Shown here: in pieces, positions 52,644 through 61,129 of the stretch
How the letters are laid out: the number at the start of each line of letters is the position of its first letter
How positions within the stretch are numbered: the stretch's first letter is position 1
From: UBA7957 sp965222695
GTDB taxonomy: Bacteria; Pseudomonadota; Gammaproteobacteria; Granulosicoccales; Granulosicoccaceae
Length of the DNA stretch: 64,000 bases
Direction of reading: 5' to 3'
Assembly: GCA_965222695.1 (NCBI GenBank)
Contig: OZ244967.1
Span: 4,588,001 to 4,652,000, forward strand
Made by a program: the position numbers and the translations under genes
The notes under the pieces: model-generated
What the model was told of the DNA's origin: nothing
Seen by the model: the letters and a program-made list of their open reading frames with translations, nothing else
Databases searched by the model: none

Positions 52644-53741
52644 GTGTTCGCTTATATAGTTCGCAGACTGTTGCTGATTATCCCGACCTTGTTCGGGATA
52701 ATGCTGATTAATTTCATTATAATCCAGTTTGCTCCCGGGGGGCCCGTTGAACAGGCCATCGCCGAGCTGGAAGGGACGGCTGTCAGCGCGACTTCGCGGT
52801 TCAGCGGAGGAGGAGAACTGGGTCAATCCACTGCCACCGCCGCTGCAAATGAAAACAGTAAATACAGGGGTGCACAGGGCTTGCGCCCGGATATTATCGC
52901 CGAAATAGAAAAGCAGTTCGGCTTTGATAAACCGGCCCACGAGCGCTTTTTTACCATGATATCGGATTATTTGAGATTCGATTTTGGTGAAAGCTATTTT
53001 CGCGATCAATCCGTTATCGGACTTGTCATTGAGAAACTGCCGGTTTCCATATCGCTGGGCGTCTGGACAACGGTACTGGTTTATCTGATATCTATACCCC
53101 TGGGTGTAGCCAAAGCCCTTCGGGATGGAACAAGGTTTGATGCCTGGACCAGCGGTGTCGTTATTGTGGGCAATGCGATTCCTGGATTTCTGTTCGCAAT
53201 ACTGCTCATTGTACTGTTTTCCGGCGGGCGCTATTTTGACTGGTTTCCGCTGCGCGGACTTGTATCGGATAATTTCGACGAACTCAGCAGTTGGGAAAAA
53301 GTAAAGGATTATCTGTGGCATATTACCCTGCCCATACTTTCCATGGTCATAGGCGGTTTCGCCAGCCTGACGGTACTGACTAAAAATTCGTTTCTGGATC
53401 AAATACGCCTGCAATATGTGCAAACCGCACGGGCGAAAGGACTGACCGAAGATCGCGTCATGTACGGACACGTTTTTCGAAATGCCATGTTGATTGTTAT
53501 CGCCGGGTTTCCGAGTGCATTTATCAGTGCCTTATTTACCGGAGCGCTTTTAGTCGAGGTTATTTTTTCTCTCGATGGCTTGGGATTGCTTGGATTTGAA
53601 GCGGCAATCAACCGTGATTATCCGATAATGTTTGCAACGCTGTATATCTTTACACTGCTTGGACTATTGCTTCAGCTGATTGGCGATATCACTTACCACT
53701 TGATTGATCCGAGAATCGATTTTGAGAGCAGGCGGACGTAA
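52644..53741 (+). CDS. yejB: YejB-like peptide ABC transporter permease
   Basis: A 365-residue inner membrane permease with about six segments. It starts with GTG at 52644 (MFAYIVRRLLLIIPTLFGI), 19 bases after the yejA stop. FAPGGPVEQ, a long periplasmic loop with polar residues (about 45-90), and the EAA-loop region AKGLTEDRVMYGHVFRNAM that contacts the ATPase are visible. ALLVEVIFSLDGLGLLGFEA is also a family marker. It pairs with YejE, whose ATG overlaps its stop by one base. Confidence 0.94.
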   Translation: MFAYIVRRLLLIIPTLFGIMLINFIIIQFAPGGPVEQAIAELEGTAVSATSRFSGGGELGQSTATAAANENSKYRGAQGLRPDIIAEIEKQFGFDKPAHERFFTMISDYLRFDFGESYFRDQSVIGLVIEKLPVSISLGVWTTVLVYLISIPLGVAKALRDGTRFDAWTSGVVIVGNAIPGFLFAILLIVLFSGGRYFDWFPLRGLVSDNFDELSSWEKVKDYLWHITLPILSMVIGGFASLTVLTKNSFLDQIRLQYVQTARAKGLTEDRVMYGHVFRNAMLIVIAGFPSAFISALFTGALLVEVIFSLDGLGLLGFEAAINRDYPIMFATLYIFTLLGLLLQLIGDITYHLIDPRIDFESRRT

Positions 53742-54787
53742 TGGAGCAGCGTATTTTCGGTAAAGAAGTCAATCCTATAACCTGGCGACGTTGGCTGAAT
53801 TTTCGAGCTAACCGGCGCGGTTACTATTCGCTGTGGATTTTTCTTCTGCTCTTTTTTTTAAGTCTTTTTGCTGAATTTCTTGCCAATGACAAGCCGCTTT
53901 ATATTCACTATGAAGGTAGTTCCCACTGGCCGGTTTTTACGGTTTATACAGAAACCGAATTCGGAGGTGAATTTGAAGCCGAAGCGGACTACAGGGATCC
54001 TTATATCCGGGAGTTGATCGAAGAAAAAGGTTGGATGATCTGGCCGTTGATTCCCTGGTCTTACGACACCATAGATTACGAGGCAGAGCAAAGCCCTCCT
54101 TCTCCAATTACAAGGCGGCATCTTTTAGGCACGGACGATCAAGGCCGCGATGTGTTGGCCAGGGTGATTTACGGTTTCCGCATATCGGTGTTATTCGGGC
54201 TTTTGTTAACGCTGGTGAGTTCCGTAATCGGAGTGATGGCCGGGGCGGTTCAAGGTTATTTTGGCGGCAGAATAGATTTATTCGGTCAAAGGTTTATCGA
54301 GATCTGGCAAGGTTTACCGGTGCTGTATTTGCTGATTATCATGTCCGCAGCCATCACACCCGGATTTTTCTCCTTGTTAATTCTTATGATCCTGTTCTCC
54401 TGGACTGCTCTGGTGGGTGTTGTCCGGGCGGAGTTTCTCAGGGCGAGGAATTTTGATTATGTGAGAGCCGCCAAGGCATTAGGGGTTTCCGATACAACGA
54501 TTATGTATCGCCATGTTTTACCGAATGCCATGGTTGCGACTATAACGTTCATGCCTTTTATATTGTCGGGCGCGGTCACGACGCTGACCAGTCTGGACTT
54601 TCTTGGATTCGGTTTACCCCCGGGTTCGCCCTCACTCGGTGAATTATTGAATCAGGGGAAGAACAACCTGCAGGCGCCCTGGCTGGGAATCACCGCATTC
54701 ATTGTATTGTCAGTCATGCTGAGTCTGTTGGTATTTATCGGTGAGGCGGTAAGGGATGCATTCGATCCCAGGAAAAGCATTGTATGA
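53741..54787 (+). CDS. yejE: YejE-like peptide ABC transporter permease
   Basis: A 348-residue inner membrane permease. After a first segment (about 30-48) there is a periplasmic region of about 90 residues typical of YejE (DPYIRELIEEKGWMIWPLIP), then five segments. The motif HLLGTDDQGRDVLARVIYGFR and the EAA loop AKALGVSDTTIMYRHVLPNAM are well conserved. It overlaps yejF by 4 bases (ATGA). Confidence 0.94.
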   Translation: MEQRIFGKEVNPITWRRWLNFRANRRGYYSLWIFLLLFFLSLFAEFLANDKPLYIHYEGSSHWPVFTVYTETEFGGEFEAEADYRDPYIRELIEEKGWMIWPLIPWSYDTIDYEAEQSPPSPITRRHLLGTDDQGRDVLARVIYGFRISVLFGLLLTLVSSVIGVMAGAVQGYFGGRIDLFGQRFIEIWQGLPVLYLLIIMSAAITPGFFSLLILMILFSWTALVGVVRAEFLRARNFDYVRAAKALGVSDTTIMYRHVLPNAMVATITFMPFILSGAVTTLTSLDFLGFGLPPGSPSLGELLNQGKNNLQAPWLGITAFIVLSVMLSLLVFIGEAVRDAFDPRKSIV

Positions 54788-56397
54788 ATCATCAAAACAG
54801 TATTCTCAGCGTCGCTGACGTCAGTGTGGATTTCCATCTCACGAACCGCGTGCTTCACGCCGTTAAGAATGTGTCTTTCAGCCTGCAGCAAGGTAAAACG
54901 CTTGCATTGGTCGGCGAAAGCGGCAGCGGCAAATCCGTAACTGCGAACTCGATAATGCGCTTATTACCACAAGTGGCGGAGATCAGCAGCGGCGAAATCG
55001 TTTACGACGGGGAAAATCTGCTCAAACTGGATGAATCGCAGATGAATATCATACGTGGAAACGGAATCAGCATGATTTTCCAGGAGCCCATGACGGCGTT
55101 GAATCCGCTGCATACGGTGGAACGTCAGATCAGCGAGACCTTGATTTTGCACAAGGGGCTGAGCAAAACGCAGGCCAGAGAGGAAGTGCTTTCCTTGTTG
55201 TATAAAGTGCAGATCCGCAAACCGGAGCGGCGTCTGAAGTCCTACCCGCATGAGCTTTCCGGCGGACAAAGACAGCGTGTCATGATTGCAATGGCGTTGG
55301 CAAACCAGCCTTCGGTGTTGATTGCCGATGAGCCTACTACAGCTCTGGATGTTACGGTACAGGCAGAAATACTGGAATTGTTGGGTCAGTTGCAGCAAGA
55401 AATGGGGATGGCCATTTTGTTGATATCTCACGATTTCGGTGTTGTGAGAAAAGTCGCCGATCATGTATGCGTTATGCGCGAAGGAGAGATTGTAGAGCAG
55501 GGAATCGCGGATCGTATTTTTTCCGATCCTCAGCACGAATACACACAAAAATTGCTCGCCGCCGAACCCCAAGGGGCCGCTTCACCAATCCCCGATAGCG
55601 CGCGGGAAATTATGCATTGCGATGATATGCGGGTGTGGTTTCCGTTGACTCGCGGTCTGTTTGGCCGGGTGAAGGATTATGTCAAAGCGGTTGACGGTGT
55701 CTCATTCCGGATTCGAGAAGGTGAGACGCTGGGTATAGTGGGAGAGAGCGGCTCCGGGAAAACTACACTTGCACTTGCCGCTTTGAGATTAATTCAATCA
55801 GAAGGAAAAATCGTTTACCTGGGGGAGGACTTGCACAGTTACCAGGGCAAGTCGCTGAGAAACCTGCGCAAAGAAATGCAAATTGTTTTTCAGGATCCGT
55901 TCGGGAGCTTGAGCCCACGGCAATCCATCGCGCAAATTATATCGGAAGGTCTCGTCGCCCATGATTTATTTGAGAGTGATGCCGAACTGGAAAAAAAAGT
56001 GATTGAGGCATTGGAAGAAGTCGGTATAGATCCTGAATCCCGCCATCGTTACCCTCACGAGTTTTCCGGCGGCCAGCGCCAACGTTTTGCAATTGCCAGA
56101 GCCATGATACTCAAACCCAGGCTCATGGTCCTGGACGAACCCACTTCTGCTTTGGATCGCTCCATTCAGGGCCAGGTGATCGATCTATTGAAGCAGTTGC
56201 AAGTTAAATACAAACTGGCCTATTTATTTATCAGCCATGATCTGAAAGTTGTGCGCGCGATGAGCAATTCGATACTGGTCATGAATCAGGGAAAGCTGGT
56301 TGAGTCCGGCAGCGCGGAATCATTGTTTGAGCGCCCTCAGCGGGAATACACAAAACGCCTGATCAGCGCGGCATTCGATTTCAGGCTATCAAACTGA
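54784..56397 (+). CDS. yejF: YejF-like ABC transporter ATPase, two fused ATP-binding domains
   Basis: A 537-residue protein with two ABC domains. First: Walker A GESGSGKS, signature LSGGQRQR, Walker B VLIADEPTTALD. Second: Walker A GESGSGKT, signature FSGGQRQR, Walker B LMVLDEPTSALD. Both have Q-loops and H-loops (LLISHD, LFISHD). It powers peptide uptake through YejBE. The start overlaps yejE, making a four-gene operon. No strong terminator was seen in the 144 bases that follow. Confidence 0.95.
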   Translation: MNHQNSILSVADVSVDFHLTNRVLHAVKNVSFSLQQGKTLALVGESGSGKSVTANSIMRLLPQVAEISSGEIVYDGENLLKLDESQMNIIRGNGISMIFQEPMTALNPLHTVERQISETLILHKGLSKTQAREEVLSLLYKVQIRKPERRLKSYPHELSGGQRQRVMIAMALANQPSVLIADEPTTALDVTVQAEILELLGQLQQEMGMAILLISHDFGVVRKVADHVCVMREGEIVEQGIADRIFSDPQHEYTQKLLAAEPQGAASPIPDSAREIMHCDDMRVWFPLTRGLFGRVKDYVKAVDGVSFRIREGETLGIVGESGSGKTTLALAALRLIQSEGKIVYLGEDLHSYQGKSLRNLRKEMQIVFQDPFGSLSPRQSIAQIISEGLVAHDLFESDAELEKKVIEALEEVGIDPESRHRYPHEFSGGQRQRFAIARAMILKPRLMVLDEPTSALDRSIQGQVIDLLKQLQVKYKLAYLFISHDLKVVRAMSNSILVMNQGKLVESGSAESLFERPQREYTKRLISAAFDFRLSN

Positions 56398-56541
56398 TTC
56401 CGCTAAAAAAGTAGCTAGAAAAGAATCGTGAACTACACTACAAATCAGAGTTCTTAATATTACACATTTGTTAGGTGCTATTGGCCACAAGCTTTCGAGA
56501 GCACAAATAAATTATATTGGACCCTTAAAGAGTGCAGAACG

Positions 56542-57171
56542 ATGAATTCAGATACTGTTCAACACAACAGTGAAGCCAATTTCTACAGGAAAGTTGCCAA
56601 AGCAATCCGATTACTGGTGTTGCTGCTTTTCGTGCTCGTTCTGAACACCGCCTGTTCGGATTTAGACTCATCCGGCACTAAGGATCCCGCGGATAATCCA
56701 TCGAATGAAGCTCCTTCGCAAGATATCAAAGACGATGATCCCGACGACGGTTCGGAGTCTCCCGACGGCGAAGAAGAGCCAGTATTTCAGGTTTTTACCG
56801 AAACGGGTGGCACAGGAATGCGTGTTACCTACTCACCGGCTACACTGACTGCTTTGACCAATGTCGAAGAGCTGGAGTCCGTTTACGCAGATTTGATGGC
56901 GTGTGTCGGTCTCGCTTCAGCGGCTCCGCCTTCATTGCTTTTCACAGACGATGAAAGTCAATTTTTTGTCAGGGAGGACGGCACCGATGTTCGCGGCTAT
57001 TTTGACTCGCAAAGCGGTGATGTCATTGTCTTTGCTGAAGATTTGGACGAAAACTTCGGAAACAAGTACTGGTGGACCAGACACGGATTGATTCAATACC
57101 TTATCGATGAGCACGGTCTGAATCCGGACAGCAGCGTAAGTCCGTTCCTTCAATGTCACTGGGCGGGTTAA
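56542..57171 (+). CDS. Small lipoprotein with acidic linker, unknown function
   Basis: A 209-residue protein. A hydrophobic segment (about 24-36) ends in lipobox LNTAC, making it a likely lipoprotein. Residues 40-85 are a Asp/Glu/Pro/Ser-rich linker (DDDPDDGSESPDGEEE). The C-terminal 120 residues form a small domain with YWWTRHGLIQYLIDEHG and two further cysteines; the Arg-His-x5-Tyr-Leu pattern superficially recalls zinc proteases but the HExxH motif is absent. I do not recognise the family. It stands alone, followed by a structured gene-free interval. Confidence 0.7.
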   Translation: MNSDTVQHNSEANFYRKVAKAIRLLVLLLFVLVLNTACSDLDSSGTKDPADNPSNEAPSQDIKDDDPDDGSESPDGEEEPVFQVFTETGGTGMRVTYSPATLTALTNVEELESVYADLMACVGLASAAPPSLLFTDDESQFFVREDGTDVRGYFDSQSGDVIVFAEDLDENFGNKYWWTRHGLIQYLIDEHGLNPDSSVSPFLQCHWAG

Positions 57172-57202
57172 CATCACTGCGTTCTAAAGCAGTATCCTAA
57201 AA

Positions 57203-57342
57203 GGCCTGATTCAGCACTTTAGCTTCGGGCTTGCCTTTTCCATCAGCGCTTTAACTTCCTATTTTCTGGCTTGCTTCGTGCATCAAAATGGACATTTTGA
57301 TCGACCGGAGTCGATGCACGCGAGCTCAGACCCAATCAGGCC
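57203..57342. other. Structured gene-free element with nested inverted repeats
   Basis: GGCCTGATT (57203-57211) and AATCAGGCC (57334-57342) enclose a 140-base segment. Inside, 57277-57320 can fold as a perfect three-way junction with no unpaired base at the junction: CGTGCA/TGCACG closing stem, one arm TCAAAAT-GGAC-ATTTTGA and another TCGAC-CGGA-GTCGA. AAAAGGC/GCCTTTT (57199-57205 and 57233-57239) is an alternative pairing at the left. It lies in the 315-base gap (57172-57486) between the lipoprotein and glycosyltransferase genes. Possibilities are a small RNA, a leader or terminator structure, or a small palindromic mobile element. Confidence 0.45.
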
Positions 57343-57486
57343 ATTGTCATATAAAGTAATCGTTTATCCGGCCACTAGCTCCTGGCACCAATCCGGTTTT
57401 TATCCAGACATTATTTTTCGAATGGCTCCGTAAAAACAAATGCGGCGGCCTATTGAAATTTCGAATTAAAAATAAGGCTACTCAGA

Positions 57487-59754
57487 ATGTCCGCACTAAG
57501 GTATTTGGCTGGCGTTACTCCACTCACCGAGCATTCCAAAAATCTAAAACCGCTGAATCAAGTTACGCCCTCTGAAAGCACACAATGGCAATGGTCGACC
57601 AAGGGTGGTGGTGCGGCGTTTTCTCTGCAGCCCAAATACCTTCTTGGGCCCGGTTGGTACATGATCGAAGTCACACTCTCCGGCACCATGGCGAGGGTAT
57701 TGTGTCAGTTTTCGTTTAGTTTCGGCAATGGACGCTCGGAAAAGAGCAGCGCTCAAATCAAGGGAACACCCGGTAAAACCCTCAAGCGATTGGTGTACTT
57801 CCCCACAAGACCGAAATCCATTCGATTTACGCCGTTGGAAGGAAAAGCGGATTTTACGGTAAACAGCTTGCGTATAGTTCCCGTATCCAATCAGTTTGCA
57901 AGAAAGCGAATGCTGAGCCGTGTACTCAACAAAGAATTAATCGATAATGCCGTGACCCTGGACGACGTGAAATTGCGACTGAACGAACAGGCGCTTGAAC
58001 AGCAGACGGATTTTCAACAAATTCTTCTGGATAGCTATGAAGAGACCTTTGATACGGCAAAGTACGAATGTTGGATAAGAAGATATGAGACTCCTGTATT
58101 CGGGGATGTTGTGAAAATTCAACAGGAAATTGACCGGATGACAGAAAAACCACTTGTCTCGGTCATCATGCCGGTATACAACCCCGAAGAAAAATATCTC
58201 AGGCAAGCGATCAGCTCAGTGCTTCGCCAGTCTTACGAGCGGTGGCAGCTATGTATTGTTGACGATGGTTCCACAGAACCTCACGTAAGGACTGTTCTCG
58301 AAGAGTATTCATCCGCCGATGAGAGAGTTACAGTAAGCTACAGTACAGATAACGAAAATATTTCTCTTGCGTCTAATAAAGCGTTAACTGCGGCCAGCGG
58401 TGACTATATAGCGTTTCTGGACCATGATGACATGCTTGCCGATAACGCTCTATACGCTATGGTAAAAGCGGTTAATGACAATCCTCAAGGCCGGGTATTT
58501 TACAGCGACGAGGATAAGATCGATGCAAGCGGTCACAGGACATCGCCGTATTTCAAGCCCCAGTGGAACCGGGATCTGTTTTACGCCTACAATTATCTCT
58601 GCCACTTTACCATGATCCGGCGTGAGCTGCTGAACAGTATCGGTCATTTCAGGGCAGGCGTTGAAGGCAGCCAAGACTATGATTTATTGCTCAGAGCGGT
58701 AAAAGCGACCGGTTTTACGGATATAGTGCATGTCCCGCACGTACTCTACCATTGGCGGATGATCGACGGTTCAACCGCGCTGGCTGCGGGGGAGAAATCC
58801 TATACAACGGAAGCGGGCCTGAAAGCACTTCGGGATCACTTCGACTCCATGGGCATGAGAAAAGTACGGGTCAGTGCCGCCGAACGGGAAAATACTTACA
58901 GAGTCATATATCCCATACCGGAAAATCCGCCTTTGGTTTCTTTACTTATTCCTACCAGGGATATGCTGGAAGTTTTAAAACCCTGCGTCGAAAGTATCAT
59001 TAACAAAACCCGGTATAAAAACTACGAAATCCTGATTCTGGACAATCAAAGTAAAAAAGAAGAAACGTTTGATTGGTTCAGGTTTATTCAACAACACCCT
59101 CGGGTAAGGGTTTTGCAATATGACGGTGTATTCAACTTTTCCGCCATCAACAACTTTGGAGTTGAGCACGCTCAAGGTGAAATTGTCGGCCTAATCAATA
59201 ACGATGTAGAAGTTATCAGCACGCAGTGGTTGAGTGAAATGGTTTCTCACGTTTTAAGAGATGGCATAGGGTGTGTGGGGGCGAAGTTGCTGTATCCTGA
59301 TGAAACAATACAGCACGCTGGAGTTGTGTTAGGGATAGGTGGCGTCGCCGGGCATGTTTTCAAAGGAATTGATCAGCACGATGGCGGGTATTTTTCACGG
59401 GCACAATTGCCGCAGAATTACTCTGCAGTTACCGGAGCTTGCATGCTTGTGTCAAAGTCGTTGTTCGAGCAAGTCGGTGGTTTGGACGAGCAAAGCTTCA
59501 AAGTTGCATTTAACGATATAGATTTTTGTCTTAAAGTGAAAGAAGCCGGATACAGGAATCTCTGGACTCCCCATGCATTGCTTTTTCACCACGAATCAAA
59601 ATCGCGAGGTTATGAAGACACGCCCGAGAAAAAAAAGCGATTTCTTTCGGAAGTCGCCAGTATGAAACTCAAGTGGTCCAAAGAACTTCAGAACGATCCC
59701 GCATACAGCCCGAATTTGTCACGCAAAAATGAGGGATTTCAAATCAGAAGCTGA
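57487..59754 (+). CDS. Two-domain GT2 glycosyltransferase
   Basis: A 755-residue cytosolic protein. Residues 1-130 form a beta-sandwich-like domain of the kind found before some polysaccharide glycosyltransferases. Two GT2 domains follow: the first (about 218-450) with VSVIMPVYNPEE, CIVDDGSTEP and LDHDDML; the second (about 480-730) with VSLLIPTRDMLE, ILDNQS, INNDVEV and DIDFCLKVKEAGYR. Such proteins build repeating sugar chains for O-antigen, capsule or exopolysaccharide. The sulfotransferase gene follows on the same strand, suggesting sulfated glycan synthesis. Confidence 0.9.
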   Translation: MSALRYLAGVTPLTEHSKNLKPLNQVTPSESTQWQWSTKGGGAAFSLQPKYLLGPGWYMIEVTLSGTMARVLCQFSFSFGNGRSEKSSAQIKGTPGKTLKRLVYFPTRPKSIRFTPLEGKADFTVNSLRIVPVSNQFARKRMLSRVLNKELIDNAVTLDDVKLRLNEQALEQQTDFQQILLDSYEETFDTAKYECWIRRYETPVFGDVVKIQQEIDRMTEKPLVSVIMPVYNPEEKYLRQAISSVLRQSYERWQLCIVDDGSTEPHVRTVLEEYSSADERVTVSYSTDNENISLASNKALTAASGDYIAFLDHDDMLADNALYAMVKAVNDNPQGRVFYSDEDKIDASGHRTSPYFKPQWNRDLFYAYNYLCHFTMIRRELLNSIGHFRAGVEGSQDYDLLLRAVKATGFTDIVHVPHVLYHWRMIDGSTALAAGEKSYTTEAGLKALRDHFDSMGMRKVRVSAAERENTYRVIYPIPENPPLVSLLIPTRDMLEVLKPCVESIINKTRYKNYEILILDNQSKKEETFDWFRFIQQHPRVRVLQYDGVFNFSAINNFGVEHAQGEIVGLINNDVEVISTQWLSEMVSHVLRDGIGCVGAKLLYPDETIQHAGVVLGIGGVAGHVFKGIDQHDGGYFSRAQLPQNYSAVTGACMLVSKSLFEQVGGLDEQSFKVAFNDIDFCLKVKEAGYRNLWTPHALLFHHESKSRGYEDTPEKKKRFLSEVASMKLKWSKELQNDPAYSPNLSRKNEGFQIRS

Positions 59755-59805
59755 AGCTGACCGTACCGGCGGGTGGAACACAGAGAATCAGAGACTCACA
59801 TAAAA

Positions 59806-60807
59806 ATGACAAAGAGTATTTTTTTTGTACATGTACCAAAGACAGCGGGAACCAGCTTTAGAATCGCTGCTGCCAAGTATTTTGGCGACGACAATGTGTT
59901 GGCGGACTACGGAGTGCATTCCCCCACTACCAGTGAAATAGTCTGCGACCTGGCTTACAAAAATCCAGACCTGTACAAGCTTTCAAAATACATTAACAAA
60001 GAAAAAATCAGAATGCTGACCGGTCACGTGCGGGTTCAGAAATACAATCCTGTTTTTCCCAGTCTGTCTACCGCGACTTTTTTACGTCATCCTGTGGAGC
60101 AGGTGCTATCCCATTACGAACATTACATACGGCATCTGGATTATCAATCCAGTTTTGATGATTTTGTTCGAGAGGAACGTTTTACCAATATCCAATATCG
60201 ATTGCTTGGAGGAATACCTCTGGAATTTTACGGATTTATCGGTATTACAGACCGCTATAATGATTCCATCGATTTGTTCAATTATTTTTATAAGTCGAAT
60301 TTTGAAAAGCTTTCCCTCAACACGAAGTTATCCGCCGCCAGCCACAAACCCTTGTTTCAATCCGTCAGCGACCTTGACCAGGATATGTATGATTTTATCG
60401 CCCATCGCAACCGTCATGACATGAGGCTGTATCAACAGGCGAAGAGTGTGTTCGAAGAGCGGTATCGCTTGTTCAGAGAAAGTAAACCCTTCTCATTCGG
60501 TTTTGTCCGCAGCGTTAACAGAAGGCGGGTATTTGGCGTGGCGTTTGGCGAAAATCCCAACAAAGTCCTTACCGTGGAGATCTTACGCAACGGAGAAGTC
60601 GTTGCCGAGATCCGCTCCGCGGAATCATCGCATCGGTTTCAGCATATGAATATCCCCCGTTTGGGATTTGTGGGTTTTAGTCACGAATTCGCTGACCAGC
60701 TTGATGAGAGTGACGAAGTCCTCTGCAGAATTAAAGATACTCAACAGTTATTGAGTGGCTCAACCAAGATTCAAACCGAACAGTCCGACGAAATTGATAC
60801 TGCCTGA
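59806..60807 (+). CDS. Carbohydrate sulfotransferase-family protein
   Basis: A 333-residue protein of the sulfotransferase family 2 type. The PAPS-binding 5' loop is VPKTAGTSFR near the start, and the 3'-phosphate site is TFLRHPVEQVLSHYEHY (about residue 85-100). The ATG at 59806 (MTKSIFFVHV) is preferred; GTG at 59773 would add 11 residues. The last ~90 residues form a beta-rich domain not needed for the sulfotransferase fold. It follows the double glycosyltransferase gene by about 50 bases, so it probably sulfates the sugar chain made by that enzyme. Confidence 0.85.
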   Translation: MTKSIFFVHVPKTAGTSFRIAAAKYFGDDNVLADYGVHSPTTSEIVCDLAYKNPDLYKLSKYINKEKIRMLTGHVRVQKYNPVFPSLSTATFLRHPVEQVLSHYEHYIRHLDYQSSFDDFVREERFTNIQYRLLGGIPLEFYGFIGITDRYNDSIDLFNYFYKSNFEKLSLNTKLSAASHKPLFQSVSDLDQDMYDFIAHRNRHDMRLYQQAKSVFEERYRLFRESKPFSFGFVRSVNRRRVFGVAFGENPNKVLTVEILRNGEVVAEIRSAESSHRFQHMNIPRLGFVGFSHEFADQLDESDEVLCRIKDTQQLLSGSTKIQTEQSDEIDTA

Positions 60808-61129
60808 TGGAATGACACATTTCATCGATAGTTCTCGATACTAAATTCTTGCCTGATCCAGCCGACAATCTATTAAAGATATGCCCTCGGGGTATGTCCG
60901 CGATAATCCCTTGAATCTAGCGGTATTTTACTACCCCAAGAGGCTAAGCTATTGAAAAAACCGCAGAAAGTCCCACTTTCCTCAATTTCGACGAGGCTAT
61001 CCGACCTGCTTTCCAATGGTTTATTCAATCCGGGAAGGGCTTGTCTGCCCATGGTTCGGAGCATTATGGGGTTGATTCGCGGTACGGCTACGCAATTTAT
61101 CTGCAGCCGGTACAGGTGGTAAAGCCACA
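60808..61129. other. Intergenic region before the GGDEF-EAL gene
   Basis: A 322-base gap. A weak hairpin (GATGGAATG-ACA-CATTTCATC, 60806-60826, one wobble, no T-tract) overlaps the sulfotransferase stop. No gene, repeat or regulatory site could be supported in the remainder, which should contain the promoter of the following gene. Confidence 0.35.

Noticed and set aside
52590..53471. Long minus-strand open frame opposite yejB
   Set aside because: It is antisense to a well-conserved permease and its product is of low complexity without a known domain.
60806..60826. Hairpin at the sulfotransferase stop as a terminator
   Set aside because: Stem is only moderate, overlaps the stop codon and has no T-tract; not enough to call a terminator.
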